Positions 14,775-23,075 of a stretch of 37,172 nucleotides of DNA are shown here, in pieces; within the stretch, counting starts at the first letter, position 1, and each line of letters starts with the position of its first letter. The notes beneath the pieces were generated by a model. That model was not told the DNA's origin. It ran no database searches and saw only the letters and a program-made list of their open reading frames with translations. The translations under genes were made by a program, and so were the position numbers. Location: contig PHBK01000028.1 in assembly GCA_002840565.1 (NCBI GenBank), forward strand, positions 1 to 37,172, read 5' to 3'. The DNA is from Deltaproteobacteria bacterium HGW-Deltaproteobacteria-12. Lineage in GTDB: Bacteria; Desulfobacterota; Syntrophia; Syntrophales; Smithellaceae.

Positions 14775-16223
14775 TTATTTCCCCGGCTCAAACTGATTTT
14801 TCGCCGACCAGAAAGACGGCAGGTGTCGCATTAGATACAACAGACTTTTGCGGTGCTGCCAGAGACGTGCGCGGAATTTTTTGCGCCAGCCCCGATCTGA
14901 GTAAAAGCGTTTTACATGCTCATTGTAAAGTTGATCGAGTCTTTCTCTTGATTTAATCCCTTGAGGCACGAAAACAAAATTCAGGCAATTCATCAGCCGC
15001 CAGTCTTCATCAAAGGTTCCTTCTTCCCTAATTCTGGCCCAGAGCGGCGCCCCGGGAAAAGGCGTGAACTTGGCCATGTTCATGTCATCGAGCCCGAGCG
15101 AAATAATAAAATCCGACGTTCGTTTAATGGATTCTTCAGTTTCTCCCGGCAATCCCATCATGAATAAGCCTTTGGCCCGCAATCCCGCCGCCTGAATGCG
15201 GCTTACGGTATCGCGTACATCATCAAGAGAAACGCCGGATTTGTGCCGGTTAAGCATTTGCGGATCAGCCGATTCAATGCCCAGAGAAACCATCAGACAG
15301 CCGGCGTCTTTCAGCATCTTCAATAACTCATCATCGGTATAACCGACACGCACGGCGCAGTTAAAATTAATCCCCAGGGGGAGGCGGGCAAGCCGGTCGC
15401 AAAGTTCCACAATGCGCGGACGGTTGGCCGTAAATAAATCATCATAGATATTGATATGCCGCACGCCGAATTTTGTCCGCAGATGTTTCATGTGCTCATA
15501 GATATAATTTGCCGAATTATAGCGAAACCCTTTTTTAAAAACGGAACGGTCGCAGTAAGAGCACTGGAACATGCAACCTCGCGAGGTAATCATCGTTGAA
15601 CCGGGAGTGTTTATGTAACTGAACAGGGGCAGATGGTAATCGGCAGGAAAGCCCGCCAGCTTTTCGTAGGCCGGAAACGGCAGCGAATCCAGGTCGGCAA
15701 TTTGCGGATGCGGCTCATTGGCAACTATCTCCGCTCCCTTGCGCCAGAGAAGCCCTTTTATTTCCGCCGCATCATTACCTGCGGCAAGCTCTGTCATGGT
15801 GAGTTCGCCTTCTCCGGCGGCAAGAAAGTCAAAGCAGGGATATTCTGCAAGCAGCCGGCCGCCGAGAGCGGATACATGGACGCCGCCGCAGACAGTTAAA
15901 ATATGGGGAGTGCGTTCTTTGATCGTCTTTGCCAGATCGGCAGCGTCAGGAAAAGAAGAAGTGGTCGCTGAAAAACCGACAATCTGCGGCCTGCAAGCCA
16001 GAATGGCCCTGACCTGGTCGTGTAAATTAACAGGCGCCCGGGGGCCAAGGCAATCGTAAACAAATACTTCGTGGCCTTCCTTTTCCAGATAAGCGGCGAT
16101 GGAAAGCAAGCCTTGCGGCACCATCCGGTTGGCGATGTCGGTAATATCCGTCTTTCCGGGAAACCAGTTGAAACCGCGGGGATGAACAAGAACTATTCGT
16201 TTTTTTTTTAAAGATGAAATCAT
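14775..16223 (-). CDS. B12-binding-domain radical SAM enzyme
   Basis: 482 residues. A cobalamin-binding-type Rossmann domain at about 8-145 (LVHPRG, VGFSATTSSFPDAADLAKT, CGGVHVSALGG, GEGE) is followed by a radical SAM core with the [4Fe-4S] motif CMFQCSYC (C217, C221, C224). The His of the DxHxxG cobalamin ligand motif is not seen (DCLG at 57-60), so the cofactor may bind without the lower His ligand, as in several B12-radical SAM families. These enzymes methylate or rearrange unreactive carbons in lipids, pigments and polyketides. The ATG overlaps the stop of the preceding ketosynthase gene (ATGA), so it is the last gene of the cluster and probably modifies its product. Confidence 0.9.
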   Translation of the reverse strand: MISSLKKKRIVLVHPRGFNWFPGKTDITDIANRMVPQGLLSIAAYLEKEGHEVFVYDCLGPRAPVNLHDQVRAILACRPQIVGFSATTSSFPDAADLAKTIKERTPHILTVCGGVHVSALGGRLLAEYPCFDFLAAGEGELTMTELAAGNDAAEIKGLLWRKGAEIVANEPHPQIADLDSLPFPAYEKLAGFPADYHLPLFSYINTPGSTMITSRGCMFQCSYCDRSVFKKGFRYNSANYIYEHMKHLRTKFGVRHINIYDDLFTANRPRIVELCDRLARLPLGINFNCAVRVGYTDDELLKMLKDAGCLMVSLGIESADPQMLNRHKSGVSLDDVRDTVSRIQAAGLRAKGLFMMGLPGETEESIKRTSDFIISLGLDDMNMAKFTPFPGAPLWARIREEGTFDEDWRLMNCLNFVFVPQGIKSRERLDQLYNEHVKRFYSDRGWRKKFRARLWQHRKSLLYLMRHLPSFWSAKNQFEPGK

Positions 16224-17245
16224 AAAATTGTTTTAACCGCCACCAGCGCCTGTTTTCCCGAACCGTCAAAATTATAATGTACAGATAATTCATCGCGGCC
16301 ACTCCGCAGCGCGCGGGCCAGTCCAAAGGCGGCCGCAGTGGAAGAAATACCGCAATAAGGCAGATAATCTTCAACGATCCAACCCTGGCTCCGCCAATAT
16401 GGCGCACCAACTTCCCGCAGGCGGAAACCGGCCAGCAGGTGCGGCATTATCTCTTTGGAAGGAATTCCGGCATTTGCTGCAAATGAAGAAAGAAATTCGG
16501 CGCATTTTTTTCCGATCATTTCGATTGCCGAAAAATCATGCGCCGGGGCTATATTATTGTAGAATTCCACAGCCAGGATATCGCCCAATTTTTTTTCGCT
16601 ATTCCTGCCGATCAGCAACCAGGAACTGCCTTCGCCCATGGGCAGCCGGCGGGAATTATCCGCTGTTAAGTTCATCCTTTCCCGATAATCCGCAACTGTC
16701 GGTGTAAAGACATCACAACCGCCCACAAGCGCCAGATCAATTTCACCGCTTTCCAGATAGCTTTGTGCCAACCATAGAGCGGCTTCAAAAGACAACTCTT
16801 CCTGAGAAATGGTCAGCACCACTCCCTTGATTTCACAGATTTTAGCAAGAAAAAAAGCGGCGGCATTGCTTACGGAGTTGGCAAACTGATTGGGGCTGGG
16901 AAATCCGCCATCATGCTTAAATACCTGTTTGATAAAGGGGAGTATTTCATCGATATTGCCCAAACCGGTAGCCAGAAAGATACCGATCTTTTTGTCCTTT
17001 ATATCCTCCGGTGGTATGCTTTTCAGACAGGTCAAGGCTCCGCAGCAGACCAGTTTGATAAACCTACCGGCACGCCGCAGCGGCTGACCCATGACTTCCT
17101 GCACCAGAGCGTCGGCATTCAGAGGCAGCGACGCCTCTTGCCATGCTGCTTCCTGATTGGGCGCAAGCGCCGGACCCAGAAAACTAGCCGCCAGAACCGG
17201 TATCGGCAATGTTATATTGCTCTTCTCTTTTTTCATCTCAATCAT
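16220..17245 (-). CDS. Ketosynthase-like chain-length-factor protein, catalytically degenerate
   Basis: 341 residues with the ketosynthase-like (PF13723-type) block FPSPNQFANSVSNAAAFFLA (115-134). Where active ketosynthases have the nucleophilic Cys (consensus TACSSS), this protein reads TISQEELSFE (145-154), so Cys is replaced by Glu. The HGTGT and GHTLGAAG histidines are also absent. It should therefore not condense by itself. In type II polyketide and aryl polyene systems such subunits pair with an active ketosynthase and set chain length. It follows the active ketosynthase gene (17326-18492) and overlaps the radical SAM gene by 4 bases. The start is either ATG 17245 or ATG 17236; neither has a strong ribosome-binding site. 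Confidence 0.82.
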   Translation of the reverse strand: MIEMKKEKSNITLPIPVLAASFLGPALAPNQEAAWQEASLPLNADALVQEVMGQPLRRAGRFIKLVCCGALTCLKSIPPEDIKDKKIGIFLATGLGNIDEILPFIKQVFKHDGGFPSPNQFANSVSNAAAFFLAKICEIKGVVLTISQEELSFEAALWLAQSYLESGEIDLALVGGCDVFTPTVADYRERMNLTADNSRRLPMGEGSSWLLIGRNSEKKLGDILAVEFYNNIAPAHDFSAIEMIGKKCAEFLSSFAANAGIPSKEIMPHLLAGFRLREVGAPYWRSQGWIVEDYLPYCGISSTAAAFGLARALRSGRDELSVHYNFDGSGKQALVAVKTIL

Positions 17246-17255
17246 AATTCTGCCG

Positions 17256-17315
17256 TCATTCCCGCTTGTGCCCTCGCGTAACCTTTAGTTTATCAGGGTG
17301 CACAGGCGGGAATGA
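17256..17315. repeat. Imperfect 19-bp palindrome between the two ketosynthase genes
   Basis: The arms TCATTCCCGCTTGTGCCCT (17256-17274) and AGGGTGCACAGGCGGGAATGA (17295-17315) pair with one G-U and one bulge. The core CATTCCCGC...GCGGGAATG is the kind of dispersed palindrome seen in many proteobacteria. It may moderate expression of the downstream genes. Confidence 0.65.
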
Positions 17316-17325
17316 AAATATTGGA

Positions 17326-18492
17326 TCACTCTTTTATAATTAGATAACTGGTGCACGTTCCACCGAACCCGAAGAAAGTAAAAAGATACGAGCCGCCGGG
17401 AGCAGGCGTATTGGCCGGCGACGGTTGAAAACCAATTTCGGGATCCAGTTCTTCAAAACCGAAGCAGCAGGGGATCACCCCTTCTTCGCAGCAGGAAAGC
17501 CAAACAGCCGTTTCCACGGCGCCGGCAGCCCCCAGTGTATGACCCAGAGCCCCTTTCAGCGAGACCACCGGAGGAAGTTTTTCTCCAAAGAGGTTCCTCA
17601 AACCCCGTCCTTCGGAAAGGTCGTTGTCTCTGGTGCCTGTGCCGTGGGCCTTGATGGCCACAATTGCCTCAGTTGACAATTCTGCTTTATTCAGAGTGTG
17701 TAAAATAACGTCTTTAACCAGTTCGCCGTCAACACCGGCTGATGTAAGGCTGTTGGTATCATTAAAAAGGTACCCCCCGGCAAACCTATATTTCGCTCCC
17801 CCCATCGAAGCTGTTTCATTTTGCTCCAGAATAACCGCCGCCGCTGCTTCTCCTATTTGCATTCCGGAGCGCTTATTGCAGAAAGGCCGGCACTTGTCGT
17901 CATCATACAAAAGCAGGCTGGCAAAACCGTGCAGAGTCAGATTTAAAAGCGGTTCATAACCGACAACAACTGCCCGGCGAATCTTCTTTTGTTCCAGAAG
18001 CTGGGCGGCAACGACCAGGGCATGCGAACTGGAAACACAGGCCATGCTGAAAGTCATCATCATGCCTTTTATTCCATACTTCCGGCTGATCCAGTCGGAT
18101 ACTTCACCGGGGCCGCGGCTCCGGCAGGCAATCGCCGGTGACTCGCCGGGATTATTACGCACCGTTTCCGTGAACTCATATTCGTTGCGGATAAAAAGAC
18201 CGCCGGTGGTTCCGACAAATAAGCAGGAATCGGCAATCTCCGCCGAGGTCAAGCCCGCACGGTTGAATGCTTCCGTGAGAACGCCCTCCAGCATTGCCCA
18301 TGATTTATCCATGGCATTGCCGGAATAAGGCACTTCAAAAGCTTTATAATTCTGATTGATTAAATGTGAAGAATGGCAGCCTGCGGCTGCGGGAACAAAA
18401 CCGGCAATTAATTTTTTTGCCGACTCCCGGGCGCTCCAGCCTAAAGTTGTCACCGCTCCCCAGCCACGGATGCAGATATTGCTCTTCGTCAC
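17326..18492 (-). CDS. Beta-ketoacyl synthase (condensing enzyme)
   Basis: 388 residues. The catalytic triad is complete: Cys152 in FSMACVSSS, His283 in KAHGTGTRDND and His318 in LKGALGHTLGAAG. This is a FabF/type II polyketide type condensing enzyme acting on ACP-bound chains with malonyl-ACP. The start is a GTG that overlaps the ACP stop codon by 4 bases, so translation is coupled to the carrier protein. The paired, Cys-less ketosynthase gene follows. The nearby ABC exporter, MMPL exporter and acyltransferase suggest a dedicated product rather than housekeeping fatty acids. It is shorter than FabF (about 410 residues). Confidence 0.92.
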   Translation of the reverse strand: MTKSNICIRGWGAVTTLGWSARESAKKLIAGFVPAAAGCHSSHLINQNYKAFEVPYSGNAMDKSWAMLEGVLTEAFNRAGLTSAEIADSCLFVGTTGGLFIRNEYEFTETVRNNPGESPAIACRSRGPGEVSDWISRKYGIKGMMMTFSMACVSSSHALVVAAQLLEQKKIRRAVVVGYEPLLNLTLHGFASLLLYDDDKCRPFCNKRSGMQIGEAAAAVILEQNETASMGGAKYRFAGGYLFNDTNSLTSAGVDGELVKDVILHTLNKAELSTEAIVAIKAHGTGTRDNDLSEGRGLRNLFGEKLPPVVSLKGALGHTLGAAGAVETAVWLSCCEEGVIPCCFGFEELDPEIGFQPSPANTPAPGGSYLFTFFGFGGTCTSYLIIKE

Positions 18493-18800
18493 TTTTTAAC
18501 CTTCGGCGCAGAAATTACAAAATCGGCCAAAGTATCAAACGATTGCATTGCTTTGGCCGCTGTCGAGGCGTTTTTCAGCTCCACTCCAAATTGATATCTC
18601 AGTTCCATAGCGATTTCCATGGCATCGAGGCTGTCCAGCTTAAGAGGACCAGGTCCGTTGATGAAAGGAACATCCGTGGGCACATCCTCGGGTCTGACAT
18701 TCTGTATTTCACAGGCTTTAATAATCATTGCCTTCAGTTTAAGAATAAGATCTTCCCTTGACGCCACATTTAAATCTTTTAAACCCTGATTCACATCCAT
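18489..18800 (-). CDS. Acyl carrier protein
   Basis: 103 residues with the phosphopantetheine site LKLDSLDAMEI (Ser57), surrounded by the four-helix ACP pattern (LKAMIIKAC, then MELRYQFGVELKN). The start at 18800 overlaps the end of the permease gene, with GGGGAG upstream. A start at 18830 (MFLYC) is in frame, but it would add residues overlapping the membrane protein end. It overlaps the ketosynthase gene by four bases (GTGA). It most likely carries the growing chain and the finished acyl group for the BtrH-type transferase at 20624. Confidence 0.9.
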   Translation of the reverse strand: MDVNQGLKDLNVASREDLILKLKAMIIKACEIQNVRPEDVPTDVPFINGPGPLKLDSLDAMEIAMELRYQFGVELKNASTAAKAMQSFDTLADFVISAPKVKK

Positions 18801-19915
18801 TGAATTTTTCTCCCCGCAATATAAAAACAAATCAGCGCAAAAACCGTCAGGATAACTAACTTCGGCAAAATATAGCTAAATGACGCTTCGCGCAAAAAAA
18901 CATCAAGATAAGCCTGATGCGCCCAATACATCGGCGAAATCATCGCCAGATTTTTCATCAGCGGCGGCATAACGACATGCGGCACCATGATCCCGCCGAA
19001 TACTCCCATGAGAACCGCGCCGGTTGCCGCCAGTGTTGATGATTGCTCCGGCGTCCGGGCCAATCCCGCTATCAGCACTCCGAAACCTGTGGAGGCAGCC
19101 GCTACAACCAGCGTCACCGGCACCAGATTCCCCGGATGTTCGCCCAGATTAAGAGGCATACCGGTGATTTGCGGCATTACATAAACACCGATTAAGAGCA
19201 TTAAAACAAACTGAATCACATTAATCAGATAATATGGCATAAGCTTTCCTAATGCAACTAAATTGGCACTGACCGGATAAGTAAAAATCCGCTGTAAAGT
19301 GCCGTTGTTCTTCTCCCGCAAAAAGCCGATGGACATGGGTATAGCAATAAAAAACATGGCAAAAATAGACCAGCCCGGAACGCTTTGCTGCAGCGGGCTG
19401 GGAAATTGAGTATTTTTCCTGGTCTTCTCCACGATAAAATTGGCAACCATTGCCTCAATATCATCCACTCCCAGAACAACTTCCGCCGTGAGGCCGGAAA
19501 TCAGGGATTTCAAGGCCAGCTTGTAACCGGCATCCAGCACCGGATCAAACTGGATTTCGACAGGCTTTGTGCCATCGCCAAACCCTTCCGGAATTAAAAT
19601 CGCAGCGTGCGCCCTGCCGGATTCAAAGATCTTATCATTGTCGAAGCCCTTCGGCCTTTCGATAAGCAGAATTAATTTGTTCGCGCTAATTTTCCTTTCG
19701 AGCTCCAGGGCCTGGGGGCTGCGACCGGCATTTTCCAGAACCAGGGAAATCTGCCGGCCGGTAAATTTATCCACATAGACGCTCTGCAGCGCCAGGGAGA
19801 GAAAGAAAATAAGCGCAACCGGCATCAAAAAGAGCAGCGGGATGGTCTGCCGGTCCCGCAGCAAAATCAGCAGCTCTTTGCGGATCAGCTCTTTTAATTT
19901 TTGGCAGTTATTCAT
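18791..19915 (-). CDS. ABC-2-type transporter permease
   Basis: 374 residues. One membrane helix (about 26-44), a large extracytoplasmic loop (about 45-195, containing LVLENAGRSPQALELERKI), then five helices in the second half, including the motif FLREKNNGTLQRIFTYPVSA seen in DrrB/YhhJ-type permeases, and a final TM ending FYIAGRKIQWM. ATG 19915 overlaps the ATPase stop by 8 bases (ATGAATAA) and is preferred over 19987. Together with the ATPase it makes one exporter, likely moving the cluster's product or a precursor across the inner membrane. Confidence 0.9.
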   Translation of the reverse strand: MNNCQKLKELIRKELLILLRDRQTIPLLFLMPVALIFFLSLALQSVYVDKFTGRQISLVLENAGRSPQALELERKISANKLILLIERPKGFDNDKIFESGRAHAAILIPEGFGDGTKPVEIQFDPVLDAGYKLALKSLISGLTAEVVLGVDDIEAMVANFIVEKTRKNTQFPSPLQQSVPGWSIFAMFFIAIPMSIGFLREKNNGTLQRIFTYPVSANLVALGKLMPYYLINVIQFVLMLLIGVYVMPQITGMPLNLGEHPGNLVPVTLVVAAASTGFGVLIAGLARTPEQSSTLAATGAVLMGVFGGIMVPHVVMPPLMKNLAMISPMYWAHQAYLDVFLREASFSYILPKLVILTVFALICFYIAGRKIQWM

Positions 19916-20627
19916 CGCGTAACTCACGCCCCGTCTTTTCCAGAAACAATTTTTCCAGATTATCAATCGCGGCCATATCTCCTGCAAAAACGGCCGCTCC
20001 CCTGTCCATCATCGTCACCCGGGAACAGAGGCGCTGGGCTTCATCCATCATATGGGTGCAAAGCAGGATGGTTATTCCGGACACGCTGAGGGCGGCAAGT
20101 ATTTCATAAATATGATGGCGGCTCTGGGGATCGACGCCAACCGTTGGTTCATCCAGGAGCAGCAAGTGTGGTTCATGCAGCAGGGCAACAGCCAGATTCA
20201 GGCGCCGCAGCATTCCGCCTGAATATGTGGCAACTTTTTTATGTGCGTATTGGACAAGCCCTGTTTCTTTGAGGACCGCCGCAGATCGTTCCGGCAGTTT
20301 TGCGGAGGTCAACCCGGCCATGCTGCCGAAGAACCGCAGATTTTCCAGTGCCGTGAGGGCGGGGAATAAGGAAATCGGTTGTGGCGCATAGCCGATATTT
20401 CTTAAAGAATATTTATTGGCTGCTTTATTTCCATAGATGGAAACCTCTCCTGCATAACCCCGCAATTGCCCGGTAATTACCCGCATCAGCGTTGTTTTCC
20501 CCGCGCCATTGGGCCCCAGCAGAGCATGTGCTTCACCGCCGGCAACAGACAGGGAGAAGTTTTGCAGCGCCGATTCGGCCTCATGATCATAGGAAAATGT
20601 TACAGAGGAAATATCCAGAGCTTTCAT
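19908..20627 (-). CDS. ABC transporter ATP-binding protein
   Basis: 239 residues. Walker A GPNGAGKT (38-45), signature YSGGM (135-139), Walker B LLLLDE (155-160), D-loop GVD and switch His192. The ABC-2/DrrA-type family is used for exporting lipids, polysaccharides and antibiotics. Its ATG overlaps the stop of the BtrH-type gene (ATGA) and its end overlaps the permease start by 8 bases, so the two are translated together. Confidence 0.95.
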   Translation of the reverse strand: MKALDISSVTFSYDHEAESALQNFSLSVAGGEAHALLGPNGAGKTTLMRVITGQLRGYAGEVSIYGNKAANKYSLRNIGYAPQPISLFPALTALENLRFFGSMAGLTSAKLPERSAAVLKETGLVQYAHKKVATYSGGMLRRLNLAVALLHEPHLLLLDEPTVGVDPQSRHHIYEILAALSVSGITILLCTHMMDEAQRLCSRVTMMDRGAAVFAGDMAAIDNLEKLFLEKTGRELRDE

Positions 20628-21658
20628 GCCTTGAGTTTCCCGACGACAGAACGGAGCTTCTTGTATAGTTCTTCTTCACGTCCCGCGCAGATCAGCATCA
20701 AGCCTCCCGCTTTGGCAAATGTCTCTTCAGTATGGCCTCTCTGCTTGATGATGCGAGCGGACACTACAGCAAATTCACGCCATAAATCACCGACAGCAGT
20801 CATCTCCTCCGATAACCGGGCAAGTTCATCCGAGCCGAACAGCTCGGCGGCTTCCTGCAGAAAAGCGGCATACATGAAACGAAACCCGGCGCCTCCGGTA
20901 CCTATTTCCTCCTGCATCCGGACGACACTGGCCAACTCACGACAGGCATTATTAAAACCGATCTTATCCGGGCTTTTGATGATTTTCCTGGCCAGGAAGC
21001 GCATACCGCGGATGCCGAAAATCGGCAGCGGAATCCTCAGCATCATATTGCAGGTATCCTTCATGCCTTTTATACAGGCTGCACGCAGATCGGGCTTGAG
21101 CATGATTGTGAGCGGATAATACATAAAGCCGTGCGGTTCCAGCGGGCCATGGGCAAAGCGCGCCCTTTCCAGGTCATCAGCCGAACAATCCACCGGATAT
21201 TCCAGTATCGGATCGCTCACACGGAAGCCGCCTTCAATTTCCCGCAGGGCAATTAAATTATGACCGTTGAATTGAAAACGAAAACGATTGGGGTAGTAGG
21301 AGAGCCAATAAATATTGGTTGTCAATCCGACTATTTGTCCGGTTTGGAGCACGCGCCTTAGCTCGTCCATCCCTTTCTGCGGATTTCGGAATCGCGCTGT
21401 AAAAAATTTACCACCCAGACGTTTGGCGGATTTGCGAAAGACCGCGCCCGGCTGTGAACGAAATGTGCTTATAGTCGTTCCTGCCATCTTGACAAACGGC
21501 AAATGGCCGAAAAAGATCCCGCTTCCTATGCCAAAAATCATGGCTTCGGATATTTCCAGTCCCTTGTCCCGGAACAGGGCGGACGTCACACCACTTTCAC
21601 AGTGGGCGGAATGCTTATGGATAAAAGGTCTGCCGCCGGCTGTCGTTTCTGCGCTCAT
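20624..21658 (-). CDS. BtrH-type acyl-ACP transferase (BtrH_N plus DUF4872-like)
   Basis: 344 residues. The N-terminal part carries HCESGVTSALF (19-29) and IFGIGSGIFFGHLPF (41-55), the pattern of the BtrH N-terminal family. NGHNLIALRE (131-140) and RVSDPI (146-151) complete a likely Cys20/His133/Asp149 triad. BtrH moves an acyl group from an ACP onto an aminoglycoside amine. The C-terminal half (about 190-344) is helical and resembles the DUF4872 partner domain. It lies just upstream of an ABC exporter and three genes before the ACP, so it may move the ACP-bound chain to an amine or other acceptor. The acceptor cannot be read from the sequence. The start codon has AGGAAGG about 13 bases upstream. 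Confidence 0.8.
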   Translation of the reverse strand: MSAETTAGGRPFIHKHSAHCESGVTSALFRDKGLEISEAMIFGIGSGIFFGHLPFVKMAGTTISTFRSQPGAVFRKSAKRLGGKFFTARFRNPQKGMDELRRVLQTGQIVGLTTNIYWLSYYPNRFRFQFNGHNLIALREIEGGFRVSDPILEYPVDCSADDLERARFAHGPLEPHGFMYYPLTIMLKPDLRAACIKGMKDTCNMMLRIPLPIFGIRGMRFLARKIIKSPDKIGFNNACRELASVVRMQEEIGTGGAGFRFMYAAFLQEAAELFGSDELARLSEEMTAVGDLWREFAVVSARIIKQRGHTEETFAKAGGLMLICAGREEELYKKLRSVVGKLKA

Positions 21659-21685
21659 TTACTGTCTATTACCTTCCTAATAGTT

Positions 21686-22084
21686 TCATTGCGGTACCGT
21701 TTTTAATTCTTCCAAGGTAACTGCGAGGGCTTTGGCGTAACGGTCTAAAACGGATTCTTTAAGCCGGCGGAAAATTTCCGGACGCAAGTGCCTTTTAACA
21801 CGAAATCCGGCAATGCCCGCTGTTTTAGCCAGGATCTCCGGTATCATCTGCCGCCGCTCCATATGATAGCAAAGCGGGCTTTTCATCCCTGCAAGCACCG
21901 CTTTTCGAGTTTCTTCCAGGCTGGCAGCCATATCGTCTACGGCCAGGCCGTTTACCACTTCTTCCGCGCTCCAGCCGTTACTGGGTACGATGATATATTT
22001 ACCCTCTTCATTGAGTGCATAGCAGGCGCGTTTTTTACCTTCGTAATAATAAGTGCCGTCCTGCGGCACTTCGTTCGCTTTCAT
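21686..22084 (-). CDS. Small cytoplasmic protein of unknown function in the acyl cluster
   Basis: 132 residues with no signal peptide, no membrane segment and no motif I recognise. The N-terminal part is rich in short charged strands (GTYYYEGKKRACYALNEEGK), the rest looks helical. It sits 27 bases upstream of the BtrH-type gene and in the same direction. It could be a co-factor protein for that transferase, but this is only positional. Confidence 0.6.
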   Translation of the reverse strand: MKANEVPQDGTYYYEGKKRACYALNEEGKYIIVPSNGWSAEEVVNGLAVDDMAASLEETRKAVLAGMKSPLCYHMERRQMIPEILAKTAGIAGFRVKRHLRPEIFRRLKESVLDRYAKALAVTLEELKTVPQ

Positions 22085-22158
22085 TTTCTACACCGCCCCC
22101 GGCATATTGATCTTGCAGATTATTCTTATACTAATTTTATAAGAGCGCAAAGAAAAAT

Positions 22159-23058
22159 CTATTTTTCAGGGCTTTTCGCAAATTTACTAATCTTTTTGCC
22201 CAGAAAAGGCTCAAAATGATGCCACTCGAAAGGATGTTCTCCGGCAAAGCGGGCCAGATCATCGGCATAAATCTGTACCGATTTCAGCACTTCTTTTTTA
22301 CGTTCGGCACGCGCGGCGGCATAAACCTTCCTGCCCGGGGAAACTTTTATATGATAAATTCCTCCATCCTGGTAGACAAAAAAAGTCATCAGCGGCGCGC
22401 CCGTTATCAGGGCAAATAAATGCGGCAGATCCGGAAGTTTCACTTCATGACCTAAAAAGTCAACCACTACATAGCTTTGTTCACCCCAGAGACGGTCACC
22501 CGTCATGGAAACAATGCCGCCTTCGCGCAGGAAATTAATGCCTTCCAGCAGAGAGAAAGGAGACTTTTCCCTTTCCGATGTTGCAACTATTCGAATGCCG
22601 CTTTGGGCAAGCTTCTTCTTTTCAATACGCTCAACCTGCTCTTTGTGCTTTGCCCCCAGATACAGCATAATCGGCAGACCTTTGCGGTTGAGAATTTGCG
22701 CCGCCAACTCCCAGTTGCCGATATGCGACATGATCAAAATCGCGCCAGTCTTTTTCGCCACCGCTTCCTCCAGATATTCCCAGCCTTCCCTGACAGATTC
22801 AATTTCGTCTTCTTTCAGCCGTATAAAGCGATGGAGATAGACATCAGTAAAATCATGATACTGCTTCCAGACACAGTAAAAATGATGGAAAAAGCCGCGT
22901 TGTGAAAAAAGGGTCCGGTAGAATTTCAAACTTTCCGCCACCCGTGCCGGAAAAAGAAAAAAATAACCGGTGGCAATACACCAGGAAAAAGTGCGAAAAA
23001 ACCAGACACCCAGATGCCGTGATAAATAGATTGCGAATTTATAGAGATGCTCTTTCAT
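22159..23058 (-). CDS. LpxL/HtrB-like lysophospholipid acyltransferase
   Basis: About 299 residues. The sequence has the family's catalytic HX4E pattern, H113 to E118 in SHIGNWELA (numbered from the TTG at 23061), followed by an RIVATSERE segment and a hydrophobic N-terminal anchor (about 19-37). LpxL-type enzymes transfer acyl chains from ACP onto lipid A; homologues in aryl polyene clusters acylate a lipid head group. Here the neighbouring ACP and ketosynthases suggest the second use. ATG 23058 is preferred to the TTG. The gene is 17 bases downstream of the MscS gene. Confidence 0.85.
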   Translation of the reverse strand: MKEHLYKFAIYLSRHLGVWFFRTFSWCIATGYFFLFPARVAESLKFYRTLFSQRGFFHHFYCVWKQYHDFTDVYLHRFIRLKEDEIESVREGWEYLEEAVAKKTGAILIMSHIGNWELAAQILNRKGLPIMLYLGAKHKEQVERIEKKKLAQSGIRIVATSEREKSPFSLLEGINFLREGGIVSMTGDRLWGEQSYVVVDFLGHEVKLPDLPHLFALITGAPLMTFFVYQDGGIYHIKVSPGRKVYAAARAERKKEVLKSVQIYADDLARFAGEHPFEWHHFEPFLGKKISKFAKSPEK

Positions 23059-23075
23059 CAAACAATTTATACCCG

